From Chitinophagaceae bacterium (GTDB taxonomy: Bacteria; Bacteroidota; Bacteroidia; Chitinophagales; Chitinophagaceae), in assembly GCA_020403455.1 (NCBI GenBank), contig JADBXP010000002.1:1-64000 (forward strand): 64,000 nucleotides of DNA. The letters run 5' to 3'. Both the position numbers and the translations under genes were made by a program. The stretch's first letter is position 1. Each line of letters begins with the position of its first letter. Shown in pieces: positions 34,541 through 43,465 of the stretch. The notes under the pieces are model-generated. The model saw only the letters and a program-made list of their open reading frames with translations. It had not been told where the DNA came from and did no database searches.

Positions 34541-36364
34541 TTAATTATTAAAAACGGTTTGTTCAGACAACGGCACTAGTTTTCGTTCTCCAATTTGCTG
34601 TCTCCACATGGCATAATACAATCCTTTTTCAGAAAGCAATTCGGCATGGGTTCCGGTTTCAATGATTTGTCCTTTCTCTAATACATATATCCTGTCCGCA
34701 TGCATGATGGTGCTTAACCTGTGTGCAATCATAACCGTAATCTGTCGTTTTTCCGCAGAGATAGCCCGAATGGTATTGGTGATTTCATCTTCAGTAATGC
34801 TGTCTAGAGCAGAAGTTGCTTCATCGAAAATGAGCAAGTGTGGCTGACGAATCAGGGCACGTGCAATGGAAAGTCTTTGCTTTTCTCCGCCACTTAATTT
34901 TAGTCCACCTTCACCAATCACAGTATCAATACCTTTTTCTGCACGAGCGAGTAATTTTGTACAACTTGCTTTTTGTAAGGCCTCTTGTAATTGCTCTTCT
35001 GATGCTGACGGACAAACGAACAAAAGATTCTCCCGGATAGTGCCCGCAAAGAGTTGGGTGTCTTGCGTAACAAAACCAATCTGACTTCTTAGCTCATCAA
35101 ATAGTATTTCTTCGCTGTTGATGTGGTTGAACTGGATAGTTCCCTGTTGAGTATGGTAAAGACCAACCAGCAATTTCATCAAAGTACTTTTACCGGCTCC
35201 ACTCGGACCGACAAATGCTATCGTTTCGCCGCGGGATACCAAAAAACTGACATTCTCCAGTGCCGGGTATAGTGCGGACTGATGTTTGAACGAAATATTG
35301 CTAAAGCTGAGGTGTTCGATGTCACCTACTTTACTGGGATGTAAAGGTTTAGGTTCTGCCGGCTTTTGCATGAGTTGATGGAAGTTATTTAGTGAGGCTT
35401 CTGCTTCCCTATAGGCCAGAATAATGTTTCCGATTTCCTGTAAAGGACCAAAAATGAAAAAGGAATAAAAGGTCAGGGTCATAACTTCTCCGGCTGTTAA
35501 TTTCCCGTTGAATACCAACCAGAGTAAGGTAAACATGATTACCTGGCGCAGGAAATTCACAAATGTTCCCTGTATAAAACTGAGAGAACGGATACTTTTT
35601 ACCTTCCTCAATTCAAGCCCCAAAATTTTATAAGTATTTTTATTCAGGCGGGTGATTTCCTGATCTGTCAATCCCAAACTCTTGACCAGTTCAATGTTTC
35701 TTAAGCTTTCTGTGGTACTTCCCGCGAGCATAGTTGTTTCCTTGACAATATTTTTCTGAATAAGTTTTATCTTTTTACTCAGCAAACTGGTCAGCACTGA
35801 AAGGAAGATAATTCCCAGCGTATAAATGGGCATAATTGACCAATGCAGCCGGAATGAATAGATGGAAATGAATACGATACCCACTAAGATTCCAAATAAT
35901 ACATTGATAAAAGAAATGATGAACTTTTCTGTATCGGATCTTACCTTGGTGAGGATAGACAATGTTTCACCGCTTCGCTGATCTTCAAATTCCTGGTAGG
36001 GTAGTTCCATGGAATGTTTCAGTCCATCCGTAAAAATTCTTGCACCAAATTTTTGTACAATAACATTGCTGAAATAGTCCTGAAATGCTTTTGCAATTCT
36101 GGAAATCATTGCGACACTGATTAAAATCCCCAACAATCCAAGAACTCCCCAGATAAATTCAGATTGTGTTCGGGTACCGGTAACAACGAATTTTTTACTT
36201 GCATCGAAATACCCCGTCTCAAACGGATGGAAGGCATATAGATCTAGTAATTTTCCAAAGAAATAGGGATCTAGCATGGAAAATGACTGGTTAATGGCTG
36301 CTAACAAGAGCGCCAATAGAACCAGCCAGCGATAAGGTTTCAGGTATTGTAGTAACAATTTCAT
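34541..36364 (-). CDS. ABC exporter, fused permease and ATPase (MsbA-like)
   Basis: A 607-residue half-transporter. The N-terminal six-helix domain (about 15-330) includes the EFEDQRSGETLSILTKVRSD coupling region. The ATPase domain has Walker A GPSGAGKSTLMKLL, Q-loop FVTQDTQLF, signature LSGGEKQRLSIARAL, Walker B LLIFDEATSALDS and H-loop IAHRLST. All are intact, so the protein is competent as a homodimer or as half of a heterodimer. The family exports lipids, lipid A core, peptides or drugs. It is divergent from the RNase H-like gene across a 182-bp gap. A second gene of this family begins at 62637. Confidence 0.92.
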   Translation of the reverse strand: MKLLLQYLKPYRWLVLLALLLAAINQSFSMLDPYFFGKLLDLYAFHPFETGYFDASKKFVVTGTRTQSEFIWGVLGLLGILISVAMISRIAKAFQDYFSNVIVQKFGARIFTDGLKHSMELPYQEFEDQRSGETLSILTKVRSDTEKFIISFINVLFGILVGIVFISIYSFRLHWSIMPIYTLGIIFLSVLTSLLSKKIKLIQKNIVKETTMLAGSTTESLRNIELVKSLGLTDQEITRLNKNTYKILGLELRKVKSIRSLSFIQGTFVNFLRQVIMFTLLWLVFNGKLTAGEVMTLTFYSFFIFGPLQEIGNIILAYREAEASLNNFHQLMQKPAEPKPLHPSKVGDIEHLSFSNISFKHQSALYPALENVSFLVSRGETIAFVGPSGAGKSTLMKLLVGLYHTQQGTIQFNHINSEEILFDELRSQIGFVTQDTQLFAGTIRENLLFVCPSASEEQLQEALQKASCTKLLARAEKGIDTVIGEGGLKLSGGEKQRLSIARALIRQPHLLIFDEATSALDSITEDEITNTIRAISAEKRQITVMIAHRLSTIMHADRIYVLEKGQIIETGTHAELLSEKGLYYAMWRQQIGERKLVPLSEQTVFNN

Positions 36365-36546
36365 AACAAAGAATTTTCAGCGCAGGAACTTTTGCTCGCT
36401 GCAAAGGTGATACAAAGGCATGAATTCGTTGGTTTTTTTATTGGAAAGGGCCAGGGGCCGGGGTTTTCCCCTAATTGTGAACAATTATCCGGGAAGGGGG
36501 ACTGGAGAGGGGTTGTCATTTTAGTAAATTACAGAAAACATATACC
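36365..36546. promoter_or_regulatory. Divergent control region with nested inverted repeats
   Basis: No gene. The gap holds GGGG-TTTT-CCCC (36460-36471) directly followed by a 16-bp dyad TAATTGT-GA-ACAATTA (36472-36487), then TCCGGGAAGGGGG. The 7-bp arms with a 2-bp spacer look like an operator for a dimeric helix-turn-helix repressor. The GC-rich neighbours could form a hairpin instead. Both genes start outward from here, so one operator could serve both. Confidence 0.4.
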
Positions 36547-37020
36547 ATGCGCTGGAGAAAGTTCAACGGGGAATCAATCGCCCAACCCATCCAGGATGCG
36601 GTTAGGGAGACCATACAACAGGAAGTTGAAAATGGGGTTAAACTCAAAGTCTGTATTGGAACAGACAGTCAGGTAAAAGGAGATATAACTGAGTTCGCCA
36701 CGGTCATCGTTTTTTTACGGGAACATGCCGGTGGTTTCATGTACATCCACAATGAAAAGGTACGACAGCATTACCACATCAAGGAACGCATGTTGCTGGA
36801 AGTTGCCAAGAGCATAGAAGTAGCTTATGCTTTGTGTGACACGTTCATTGAATTTGGCGTAGATCTGGAGGTGCACGCAGATATCAATACCAATCCGCAA
36901 TTCAAAAGCAACGATGCCCTAAGGGAAGCAATGGGATATATTTTAGGTATGGGATTTGCCTTTAAGGCGAAACCGGAAGCTTTTGCCAGTAGCTGTTGTG
37001 CTGATAAAATGGTTAATTAG
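36547..37020 (+). CDS. RNase H-like protein of the YkuK/DUF458 family
   Basis: A 157-residue protein. VCIGTDSQVKGDITEFATVIVFL near 35-58 gives the first Asp of an RNase H-like site and the following beta hairpin. KERMLLEVAKSIEVAYALCD and VDLEVHADINTNPQFKSNDALREAMGYILGMGF supply the helix and the later acidic strand. This matches my memory of the YkuK family, thought to adopt an RNase H-like fold with no assigned substrate. The gene stands alone between divergent and convergent neighbours. Confidence 0.75.
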   Translation: MRWRKFNGESIAQPIQDAVRETIQQEVENGVKLKVCIGTDSQVKGDITEFATVIVFLREHAGGFMYIHNEKVRQHYHIKERMLLEVAKSIEVAYALCDTFIEFGVDLEVHADINTNPQFKSNDALREAMGYILGMGFAFKAKPEAFASSCCADKMVN

Positions 37021-37034
37021 GGAACGGGTTCCTG

Positions 37035-37673
37035 TTATTTATTTTCTTCCCACTGTACATTCTTTTCTTCCAGATACTGCAGGAGTTCCTCTTTCCCTGC
37101 ATGTTGCACAGCGCTGGTTAGAAAAAATCGCGGAAGAAACTGCCAATCTTTTCTTAGTTCCTCTTCCCATTCTTTGATGTGTCTGGTTACTGCCCCCGGC
37201 TTTGATTTGTCAGCTTTGGTGAAGACCATAGAGAAGGGTATCTCCCAGTGATCCAGCTGATTGATGAACTCGCGGTCAATTTTTTGTGGGGAATGGCGAC
37301 TGTCAATAAGAACAAATACTTCTGTCAGGTTCTTGCGTTGCTGCAAATAACCTGCAATCATCTTTTCCCATCGGTCTCTTTCAGTTTTTGCGGTTCGGGC
37401 GTAACCATATCCCGGTAAATCGACGAGGTACCAGTTCGATTTTTTCTTTTTGTCATTGGTACGTGTACCTGTAATTTCAAAATGATTGATGAGTTGCGTT
37501 TTTCCGGGGGTAGCTGAAGTCTTGGCAAGATTTTTCTGTCCGGTCAACAGGTTGATCAACGAAGATTTACCGACATTACTTCTACCAATAAAAGCATATT
37601 CAGGCCGATCGGGTTTCGGACATTGGTCAACCTTAGCAGAAGAGATTAGATACTTGGCCTGGATAATGGGCAT
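37035..37673 (-). CDS. engB: Ribosome biogenesis GTPase EngB (YsxC/YihA)
   Basis: Essential GTPase for late 50S subunit assembly. The 212-residue protein, the normal family length, shows G1 GRSNVGKSS (30-38), G2 region KTSATPGKTQLINHF, G3 DLPGYGYA, G4 TKADKSK and a C-terminal TSAVQHAGKEEL box. Start ATG 37673 is the family N-terminus (IIQAKYLISSA). It is convergent with the RNase H-like gene, 14 bp away. Confidence 0.95.
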   Translation of the reverse strand: MPIIQAKYLISSAKVDQCPKPDRPEYAFIGRSNVGKSSLINLLTGQKNLAKTSATPGKTQLINHFEITGTRTNDKKKKSNWYLVDLPGYGYARTAKTERDRWEKMIAGYLQQRKNLTEVFVLIDSRHSPQKIDREFINQLDHWEIPFSMVFTKADKSKPGAVTRHIKEWEEELRKDWQFLPRFFLTSAVQHAGKEELLQYLEEKNVQWEENK

Positions 37674-37697
37674 AAATTAAGATACAGTGCGGAGAAA

Positions 37698-38186
37698 TTA
37701 TTTTTTCTTCTTCATGATAAGGCTATCTGCCGGATATTTTCTCTTCATGCTATCTCGAACGGCTTCACTCCAGTTAATCAGAGTCTGTCTTTCTGCATCA
37801 CTGAGTCTTGCTTCTTGGTGCAAAACGGTATAAGATTCAAGAGGCATTTCTCCTTCCTTCACTTGTTCGATACATTCCTCCAACTTATGGTATTGCTTGG
37901 CAATGCGGTAGCCCCCGAATTCATTCAGGTTAAAATGCTTTTTACCATCCTGAATGTGGTCATTGAGCCACCAGGCAACCGGCTGAATTTCTGCATAGAT
38001 TGGATAACGTGTATTATTGGAATGACAGTCATTGCATGCCTTATCAAAGATGACCGCTACGCTATCGGGAACCGGATAACTCAGCGCAATGTCTTTGCTC
38101 TTATCAGCGGAATTGTTTTTGGCGGGTCTAAATGCCTGAATAACCAGGAATGCTGCTAACAGCAACAATAAAATTTTTTTCATCAT
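37698..38186 (-). CDS. Haem-binding domain protein (monohaem c-type)
   Basis: ATG 38186 gives 162 residues; a longer reading would put 38 non-homologous residues before the signal. The N-terminal hydrophobic segment (about 4-18) is a signal or anchor. CNDCH (Cys51, Cys54, His55) is a c-type haem attachment motif. It is followed by NTRYPIYAEIQPVAWWLNDHI and HFNLNEFGGY, which match the small Haem_bd family of Bacteroidota periplasmic proteins. A C-terminal KRKYPADS and a Lys tail end it. It is likely a periplasmic electron carrier or sensor. A 15-bp perfect dyad lies 19 bp upstream. Confidence 0.85.
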   Translation of the reverse strand: MMKKILLLLLAAFLVIQAFRPAKNNSADKSKDIALSYPVPDSVAVIFDKACNDCHSNNTRYPIYAEIQPVAWWLNDHIQDGKKHFNLNEFGGYRIAKQYHKLEECIEQVKEGEMPLESYTVLHQEARLSDAERQTLINWSEAVRDSMKRKYPADSLIMKKKK

Positions 38187-38204
38187 ATATCCTTTTTGAT
38201 TACA

Positions 38205-38219
38205 ACAGTTATTAACTGT
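38205..38219. promoter_or_regulatory. Perfect 15-bp dyad upstream of the haem-binding protein
   Basis: ACAGTTA-T-TAACTGT, seven-base arms around a single base. It lies in the 56-bp gap between gpmI and the haem-binding gene. A one-base centre cannot form a hairpin loop of a terminator, so an operator for a dimeric regulator is the better reading. The regulator is not identifiable from here. Confidence 0.5.
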
Positions 38220-38242
38220 AATGTAATAAGAAATTGGTAACG

Positions 38243-39769
38243 CTATCCATTTATCAGGCAATTTCCTGTCATCTCCGTCGGAATGGGAAGTTGCATCCAA
38301 TGTAGAATGGTAGGTGCCAGATCGCCCAGTTTACCTGATTTCAATTGTCCCGAATAGTTTTTGTCAACGAAAATCAGTGGTACCGGATTCAGGGTGTGTG
38401 CTGTGTTGGGAGAGCCATCTTCATTGATCATGAAATCGGCATTGCCATGATCGGCAGTTACGAGGATGGTATAGCCATTTTGCAGGGCAGCAGTCACCAC
38501 TCTGTTCACGCAGGCATCCACAGTTTCAACTGCCCGAATGGCTGCCTGAAAAATGCCTGTATGACCAACCATATCAGCATTCGCATAGTTCAGGCATATA
38601 AAATCGGCAGTGCCTTTTTCAATTTCGGGTATCAATTGATCTGTAATTTCAACAGCGCTCATTTCCGGCTGCAAGTCATAAGTAGCCACCTTTGGGGAAG
38701 CGACCATGATTCGACTTTCTCCCGGGAAAGGGTCTTCTCTTCCGCCGTTGAAGAAAAAAGTAACATGGGGGTACTTTTCTGTTTCTGCTATTCTGATTTG
38801 TTTTTTCCCTTGTGATGCCAACACTTCCCCAAGCGTATTGTTGAGGTTGTCATTTTCAAAAATTACACCTACCTGTTGGAAAGTTTGGTCATATTGGGTC
38901 ATTGTAGTGTACAAAAGAGATAATTTTTTCATTCCGAATTCGGGATAATCTTTCTGAGTAAGTACACTCGTAATTTCACGGCATCGGTCTGTTCGGAAAT
39001 TAAAGCAGATAACAGCATCTCCCTCCTGTATGGTAGCAATAGGAGATCCTGCTGTGTCTGTAATAACTGTAGGAAGTATAAACTCATCTGTTGTACCTAC
39101 AGCATAGGAATTTTGGATAGCTGCGAGGGCATTGGGTGCCTGTGGGCCTTCTCCCTTTACCAGGCAATTATAGGCGAGTTGAACCCGCTCCCATCTTTTG
39201 TCTCTGTCCATTGCGTAATAACGACCGCTGACAGTAGCAATTTGTCCGGTAGATTGTTGCAAAAATTTTTCCAGATCAGTGAGAAATGCTTGTCCGCTTT
39301 TCGGGTCGGTATCGCGTCCGTCGGTGAAAAGGTGCAGATACACCCGCTGAAGTCCCATCTTTTTACACAAATCACAAATGGCTTTCAGGTGATCGGTATG
39401 GGCGTGAACGCCACCGTCACCCAACAATCCCATCAGGTGGAGTGCCTTATTGCCCGAACGGGCAGCTTCCAGGGTCTCTACCAGCACTTTATTGGTAAAA
39501 AAACTGCCATCCCGAATGGCCACATGGATGCGCTGTAATTCCTGGTAGACAATTCTGCCAGCACCAATATTGAGGTGGCCTACTTCGCTGTTTCCCATTT
39601 GTCCATCCGGCAAACCCACAGCTTCGCCACAGGTTGTTAGGGTTGTATGGGGGTATTGACTGTACAGTGAGCTGACAAATGGCACATTTGCCTGCTGGAT
39701 AGCGTCTGCAGCGGGTACCTTCCCCAGGCCCCATCCATCCATTATAACTAAAATGACCTTTTTATTCAT
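38243..39769 (-). CDS. gpmI: Phosphoglycerate mutase, cofactor-independent
   Basis: Interconverts 3- and 2-phosphoglycerate in glycolysis with two Mn ions and a phosphoserine intermediate. ATG 39769 gives 508 residues, the family length. Motifs are VIMDGWG with metal Asp11, GNSEVGHLNIG with catalytic Ser61, GDGGVHAHTDHL, FTDGRDTDPKSG, GRYYAMDRDKRWERV and the late TADHGNADFM metal site. It is transcribed leftward from tandem -7-like boxes directly before the ATG and is divergent from the DUF4783-nadC-yciH unit. Confidence 0.95.
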   Translation of the reverse strand: MNKKVILVIMDGWGLGKVPAADAIQQANVPFVSSLYSQYPHTTLTTCGEAVGLPDGQMGNSEVGHLNIGAGRIVYQELQRIHVAIRDGSFFTNKVLVETLEAARSGNKALHLMGLLGDGGVHAHTDHLKAICDLCKKMGLQRVYLHLFTDGRDTDPKSGQAFLTDLEKFLQQSTGQIATVSGRYYAMDRDKRWERVQLAYNCLVKGEGPQAPNALAAIQNSYAVGTTDEFILPTVITDTAGSPIATIQEGDAVICFNFRTDRCREITSVLTQKDYPEFGMKKLSLLYTTMTQYDQTFQQVGVIFENDNLNNTLGEVLASQGKKQIRIAETEKYPHVTFFFNGGREDPFPGESRIMVASPKVATYDLQPEMSAVEITDQLIPEIEKGTADFICLNYANADMVGHTGIFQAAIRAVETVDACVNRVVTAALQNGYTILVTADHGNADFMINEDGSPNTAHTLNPVPLIFVDKNYSGQLKSGKLGDLAPTILHWMQLPIPTEMTGNCLING

Positions 39770-39772
39770 AGA

Positions 39773-39788
39773 CAAATTTACAAATTTA
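39773..39788 (-). promoter_or_regulatory. Two tandem TAAATTTG boxes before gpmI
   Basis: On the minus strand TAAATTTG occurs twice in direct succession (39781-39788, then 39773-39780), both exact TAnnTTTG matches, ending 11 and 3 bp before the gpmI ATG. Use of either gives a very short leader. No TTG -33 element is evident. Confidence 0.4.
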
Positions 39789-39810
39789 GCAGGGAGGGTT
39801 TTGCATATCT

Positions 39811-39841
39811 TTTGTGAAATAGCGCCAGAATGGTACTTTTG
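39811..39841 (+). promoter_or_regulatory. Promoter of the DUF4783-nadC-yciH unit
   Basis: TTTG (39811-39814), 19-bp spacer, TACTTTTG (39834-39841). Both elements and the spacing match the Bacteroidota -33/-7 consensus; the predicted leader before ATG 39878 is about 34 nt. Confidence 0.6.
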
Positions 39842-39877
39842 GCATGTTATTGGTATAGGAAGCAAAAACTATTGTTT

Positions 39878-40255
39878 ATGAAGTGGATGATGCTTTTTCT
39901 TGTGCTTGCTGCCAGCAATACATTGTCGGCTCAGCAGGATGTGGGGGAACTGCTTTCAGCCCTGAAGACCGGGAATGCTCAACAGGTTGCTGAACATTTT
40001 GATGCCATGGTAGATTTAAAGTTTCCGGAGAAAGATGAGATCAAGAATGTCGGAAAGAACCAGGCTGAAATTGCCTTGCGGAATTTTTTTACTGAAAATA
40101 ATATTCGCGGGTTTGAAAAAGTTTCCGATCGAGAGATTGGCAATACCATGTACATGACCGGCCGTTTGTTGAATGATGGCAAGGGGTTCAGTGCAACATT
40201 CATGTTGCGGCTGATTAGGGGAAAACATTATATCATAACCGTCAGAATAAACTGA
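39878..40255 (+). CDS. DUF4783 protein, NTF2-like, exported
   Basis: ATG 39878 gives 125 residues with a signal peptide (MKWMMLFLVLAASNTLSA) and a compact NTF2-like mature domain: VGELLSALKTGNAQQVAEHFDAMVDLKFP, then IALRNFFTENNIRGFEKVSDREIGNTMYMTGRL and FMLRLIRGKHYIITVRIN. I recall this family (DUF4783) sitting beside nadC in many Bacteroidota, as it does here. The function is unknown; the fold suggests binding of a small ligand in the periplasm. Confidence 0.82.
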   Translation: MKWMMLFLVLAASNTLSAQQDVGELLSALKTGNAQQVAEHFDAMVDLKFPEKDEIKNVGKNQAEIALRNFFTENNIRGFEKVSDREIGNTMYMTGRLLNDGKGFSATFMLRLIRGKHYIITVRIN

Positions 40256-40295
40256 CAATTCAAGATTCATCTTTTCACATTCTTATTTTCACAGC

Positions 40296-41159
40296 ATGGC
40301 GCCCTCATATGAAAAGCAGTTGCACCAATTGCTCATCAGGGCACTGGAGGAAGATGAGGGAAGTGGTGATCACAGCACCCTAAGTTGTATTCCTGCAGGA
40401 AAAAAAGGAAAGGCAGTATTAAAGGTTAAACAAGACGGAATATTGGCCGGTATGCTGGTGGCTGAAGCCGTCTTCCGCCTGCGAGAGCCCGGAACACGAT
40501 TTATTCCTCTGATGCAGGATGGTCAAACCATGAGGTCGGGTGATGTGGCTTTTGAAGTGGAAGCCGAAATGCGAACCCTGCTCACCTGTGAGCGGCTGGT
40601 ACTGAATTGTATGCAGCGCATGAGTGGTATCGCTACACTTACCAAAAGTTATGTTGATCTATTGCAGGGTCTTCCCACACGACTATTGGATACGCGCAAG
40701 ACAACCCCCAATTTCAGATTACTAGAAAAAGAAGCTGTACGCATAGGTGGAGGATATAATCATCGTTTTGGTTTGTATGATATGATCATGCTCAAAGACA
40801 ACCACATTGATTTTTGTGGTGGCATTGCTCCCGCCATTGATGCTGCTTATTCCTATGTGCAATCCAGCGGACTCTCACTCGCTATTGAGGTGGAAGCCAG
40901 GAATCTTGCACAGGTGCAAGAAATCTGTCGTGTAGGGGAGGGGAAGGTATTGCGCATTATGCTTGACAATTTTTCTCCTGATGCAGTTCGCGAAGCTGTT
41001 CATTTCATAGCCGGCAGATTTGAGACCGAAGCAAGCGGAGGTATGCGAAAAGAAAATATTCTATCCTATGCACAGGCAGGTGCTGATTTTATCAGTGTCG
41101 GGGGTTTAATCCATCAGGCAACGAGTCTGGACCTTAGTTTAAAGGCAGTTATATCTTAA
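40296..41159 (+). CDS. nadC: Nicotinate-nucleotide diphosphorylase (quinolinate phosphoribosyltransferase)
   Basis: Converts quinolinate and PRPP to nicotinate mononucleotide in de novo NAD synthesis. The 287 residues start with the N-terminal sandwich (ALEEDEGSGDHSTLSCIP). The catalytic barrel has TCERLVLNCMQRMSGIATLT, LDTRKTTPNFRLLEKEAVRIGGGYNHRFGLYDMIMLKDNHI, AIEVEARNL, LRIMLDNFSPD and DFISVGGLIH. All expected active-site residues appear present. It lies 40 bp after DUF4783 and 9 bp before yciH. nadA and nadB are not in the window. Confidence 0.95.
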   Translation: MAPSYEKQLHQLLIRALEEDEGSGDHSTLSCIPAGKKGKAVLKVKQDGILAGMLVAEAVFRLREPGTRFIPLMQDGQTMRSGDVAFEVEAEMRTLLTCERLVLNCMQRMSGIATLTKSYVDLLQGLPTRLLDTRKTTPNFRLLEKEAVRIGGGYNHRFGLYDMIMLKDNHIDFCGGIAPAIDAAYSYVQSSGLSLAIEVEARNLAQVQEICRVGEGKVLRIMLDNFSPDAVREAVHFIAGRFETEASGGMRKENILSYAQAGADFISVGGLIHQATSLDLSLKAVIS

Positions 41160-41168
41160 CGGCAAAGC

Positions 41169-41510
41169 ATGAAAAAAAAATCATCTTCCTCTCACGGTAT
41201 TGTGTATAGTACTGATCCGACCTTTCGCCCGGTTGAAGAAGAAGCTATTGTAGAAACCTTACCACCGGCAGAACAGCCCTTGCGCATTCTTCTGGATAAA
41301 AAGCAGCGGGCGGGAAAAGTTGTTACCCTCATTACCGGGTTCATCGGAAATGATTCCGACTTACAGTCATTGGGGAAGCAATTGCGCAATCACTGTGGAA
41401 CAGGCGGTAGTGCAAAAGATGGGGAAGTTATTGTGCAGGGCGACCAACGTGAAAAGGTCAATCAGTGGTTACTCAAAAATGGGTATCGCCTGGCCAAAAA
41501 GGTTGGCTAA
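41169..41510 (+). CDS. yciH: SUI1/eIF1-like translation factor YciH
   Basis: A 113-residue protein: a basic head (KKKSSSSHGIVYSTDP), an acidic linker, and the SUI1 core LRILLDKKQRAGKVVTLITGFIGNDSDLQSLGKQLRNHCGTGGSAKDGEVIVQGDQREKV with its conserved GTGG turn. YciH in bacteria is thought to monitor initiation-complex fidelity and to act under stress. It starts 9 bp after nadC, so it is the last gene of that unit, and ends convergent with dnaX. Confidence 0.9.
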   Translation: MKKKSSSSHGIVYSTDPTFRPVEEEAIVETLPPAEQPLRILLDKKQRAGKVVTLITGFIGNDSDLQSLGKQLRNHCGTGGSAKDGEVIVQGDQREKVNQWLLKNGYRLAKKVG

Positions 41511-41519
41511 AGCAGGGTA

Positions 41520-43355
41520 TCAATCTAACTCGAGATTCAGCCGGTCTTTCAATTTCTTTACGAGCGGATATCTTTCTGTCATGAATTCAAATTTTTGTTT
41601 GGTATTCATGCGCAGATGAGCGGGTATTTCTTCTCTTTCTCCCGCTTCCACCAAAATTTCAAAATGGATGGAACGATTGTTGAATTGTTGGTGTAAAAAG
41701 TCAAGCACTTTCATCCGTTCTGCCTCAATGAATTTTTGAGAGGTTACAGAGTAAACAGTGATCAGGGCTTTGATATCATTTTCAATATGTATACGGGCTG
41801 TTTTGAAAGCGGCGGCAGCAGAATGTTTTTTTTCTCCTTCCAACAGGCCCGCATATTGTTCCCAACAAGTAGTGAGTTTTTCCAGTGAAAGTACCTGTGC
41901 CTCTTTTACTTCTTCAATGTTGTATTCACTGCCATATTTTTCCCGCAGGGCGGACAATAAATTTTTCTTATCACCTGTTGCCAGTGTATTGCGGTTTACC
42001 GCAGGAACCGGTTGTGTTGGAAGTGCAGCTGATGAGGCAGGAGGTGGTGTTTGCCGGATGGTTGGTTGCGCTGTAGCAATGGAAACCTTTGCAGGTGCTT
42101 TTTGGGGAGGTGAAACAACTGCCGGAGTTGATGTGCCGGAAGCAACAGGGGTTGTGTCTTGAACCGGACTCAGCGATTGAATCGCTCTCTTTTTGATCAA
42201 GACCGGGCCGTCAATTCGTTTTTTTTTAATTACCTGTTGTTGGTCAGTACTCAATTCTATGGCCTGGTGTAAAAAATTTAATTTGATGAGTGCCAGTTCG
42301 ATGTGAAGTCTTTTGTTGCGTGCCTGTCTGATTTCAATTTCAGCGGTGCTGATGATGTTGAGTGCACTCAGCATATAAGAGCTGTCAGTTTTATCAGCCA
42401 CTGCAGCGAATTTCTCCTGCATCCCTTCCATCACATCCAAAATAGCAGCGGTGGCAGGGTCTTTGCTGACCAATAGGTTTCTGTAAAAGGAGGCGAAGCC
42501 ATTCAATACCATATCAGCTTCGAATCCTTTTCTGTGAATTTCATCGTAGAGTAGTAAAACACCTGATAAGTTCTCCTGCATCAGTAGTTCATGGAAACGG
42601 AAGTAATAATCTTCATCCAGGATATTGAGGTGTTCAAGGGTGTGTTGATAGCTAACTTCTCCACCGGTGAAGCTCACCATTTTATCTAATATACTCAGGG
42701 AGTCGCGCATGCAACCTTCGCTCTTTTGAGCAATCAGTTGCAGGGCAGCTTTTTCTGCCTGGATGTGTTCTTTTTCGGCAATTTCCTCCAAGTGGGCAAC
42801 GGTATCAGCTTGCGTGATTCGTTTAAAATCAAAAATCTGGCAACGGCTTAATATTGTGGGAAGGATCTTGTGTTTTTCAGTAGTGGCGAGAATAAAGATC
42901 GCATGAGCAGGTGGCTCTTCCAGTGTTTTAAGAAACGCATTAAAGGCACTTGCACTAAGCATGTGAACCTCGTCGATGATGTAGACTCTGTATCTTCCCG
43001 CCTGCGGAGCAAAACGTATCTGTTCTACCAATTCTCGAATATCATCAACAGAGTTATTACTCGCGGCATCCAGTTCATAAATATTGAGGGAAGTACCTGC
43101 TTCGAAACTGACGCAGCTGTTACAGGTATTACATGCCTCCCCTTCAGGTGTTGGGTTGCTGCAGTTGATGGTTTTGGCCAGTATGCGTGCGCAGGTTGTT
43201 TTTCCTACACCGCGTGGACCACAAAATAAAAAAGCATGCGCCAGTTGTTGTTGGCGGATGGCATTTTTCAGGGTGGTAGTTATGTGAGACTGACCCACCA
43301 CGGTTGAAAAATTCTGCGGACGGTACTTACGGGCTGAAACAATGAAGTTCTCCAT
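41520..43355 (-). CDS. dnaX: DNA polymerase III subunit gamma/tau
   Basis: Clamp-loader ATPase. The 611 residues show Walker A GPRGVGKT (46-53), a zinc module with Cys65, Cys75, Cys78 and Cys81, Walker B/DEXX IIDEVHMLS, and sensor-1/arginine-finger region LSRCQIFDFKRI. After the third domain (about residue 360) comes a Pro/Ala/Thr-rich linker of about 90 residues, then a C-terminal helical domain that would bind the polymerase in tau. I see no obvious programmed-frameshift A-run in the linker, so it may make only the long form. The start ATG 43355 is the standard family N-terminus. Confidence 0.95.
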   Translation of the reverse strand: MENFIVSARKYRPQNFSTVVGQSHITTTLKNAIRQQQLAHAFLFCGPRGVGKTTCARILAKTINCSNPTPEGEACNTCNSCVSFEAGTSLNIYELDAASNNSVDDIRELVEQIRFAPQAGRYRVYIIDEVHMLSASAFNAFLKTLEEPPAHAIFILATTEKHKILPTILSRCQIFDFKRITQADTVAHLEEIAEKEHIQAEKAALQLIAQKSEGCMRDSLSILDKMVSFTGGEVSYQHTLEHLNILDEDYYFRFHELLMQENLSGVLLLYDEIHRKGFEADMVLNGFASFYRNLLVSKDPATAAILDVMEGMQEKFAAVADKTDSSYMLSALNIISTAEIEIRQARNKRLHIELALIKLNFLHQAIELSTDQQQVIKKKRIDGPVLIKKRAIQSLSPVQDTTPVASGTSTPAVVSPPQKAPAKVSIATAQPTIRQTPPPASSAALPTQPVPAVNRNTLATGDKKNLLSALREKYGSEYNIEEVKEAQVLSLEKLTTCWEQYAGLLEGEKKHSAAAAFKTARIHIENDIKALITVYSVTSQKFIEAERMKVLDFLHQQFNNRSIHFEILVEAGEREEIPAHLRMNTKQKFEFMTERYPLVKKLKDRLNLELD

Positions 43356-43465
43356 ATCAGGGTTGCAATATACGGACTGGATGACTACTGCAGCTCATTC
43401 TTGGGCAGCGATTTGTACACAAAAAATTGCACAAAAGGGGTTGAAATCCCATTCCGGTAAGCGGG

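Noticed and set aside
38345..38815. 156-residue frame antisense to gpmI
   Set aside because: gpmI has all catalytic motifs on the other strand; the antisense frame has no recognised content.
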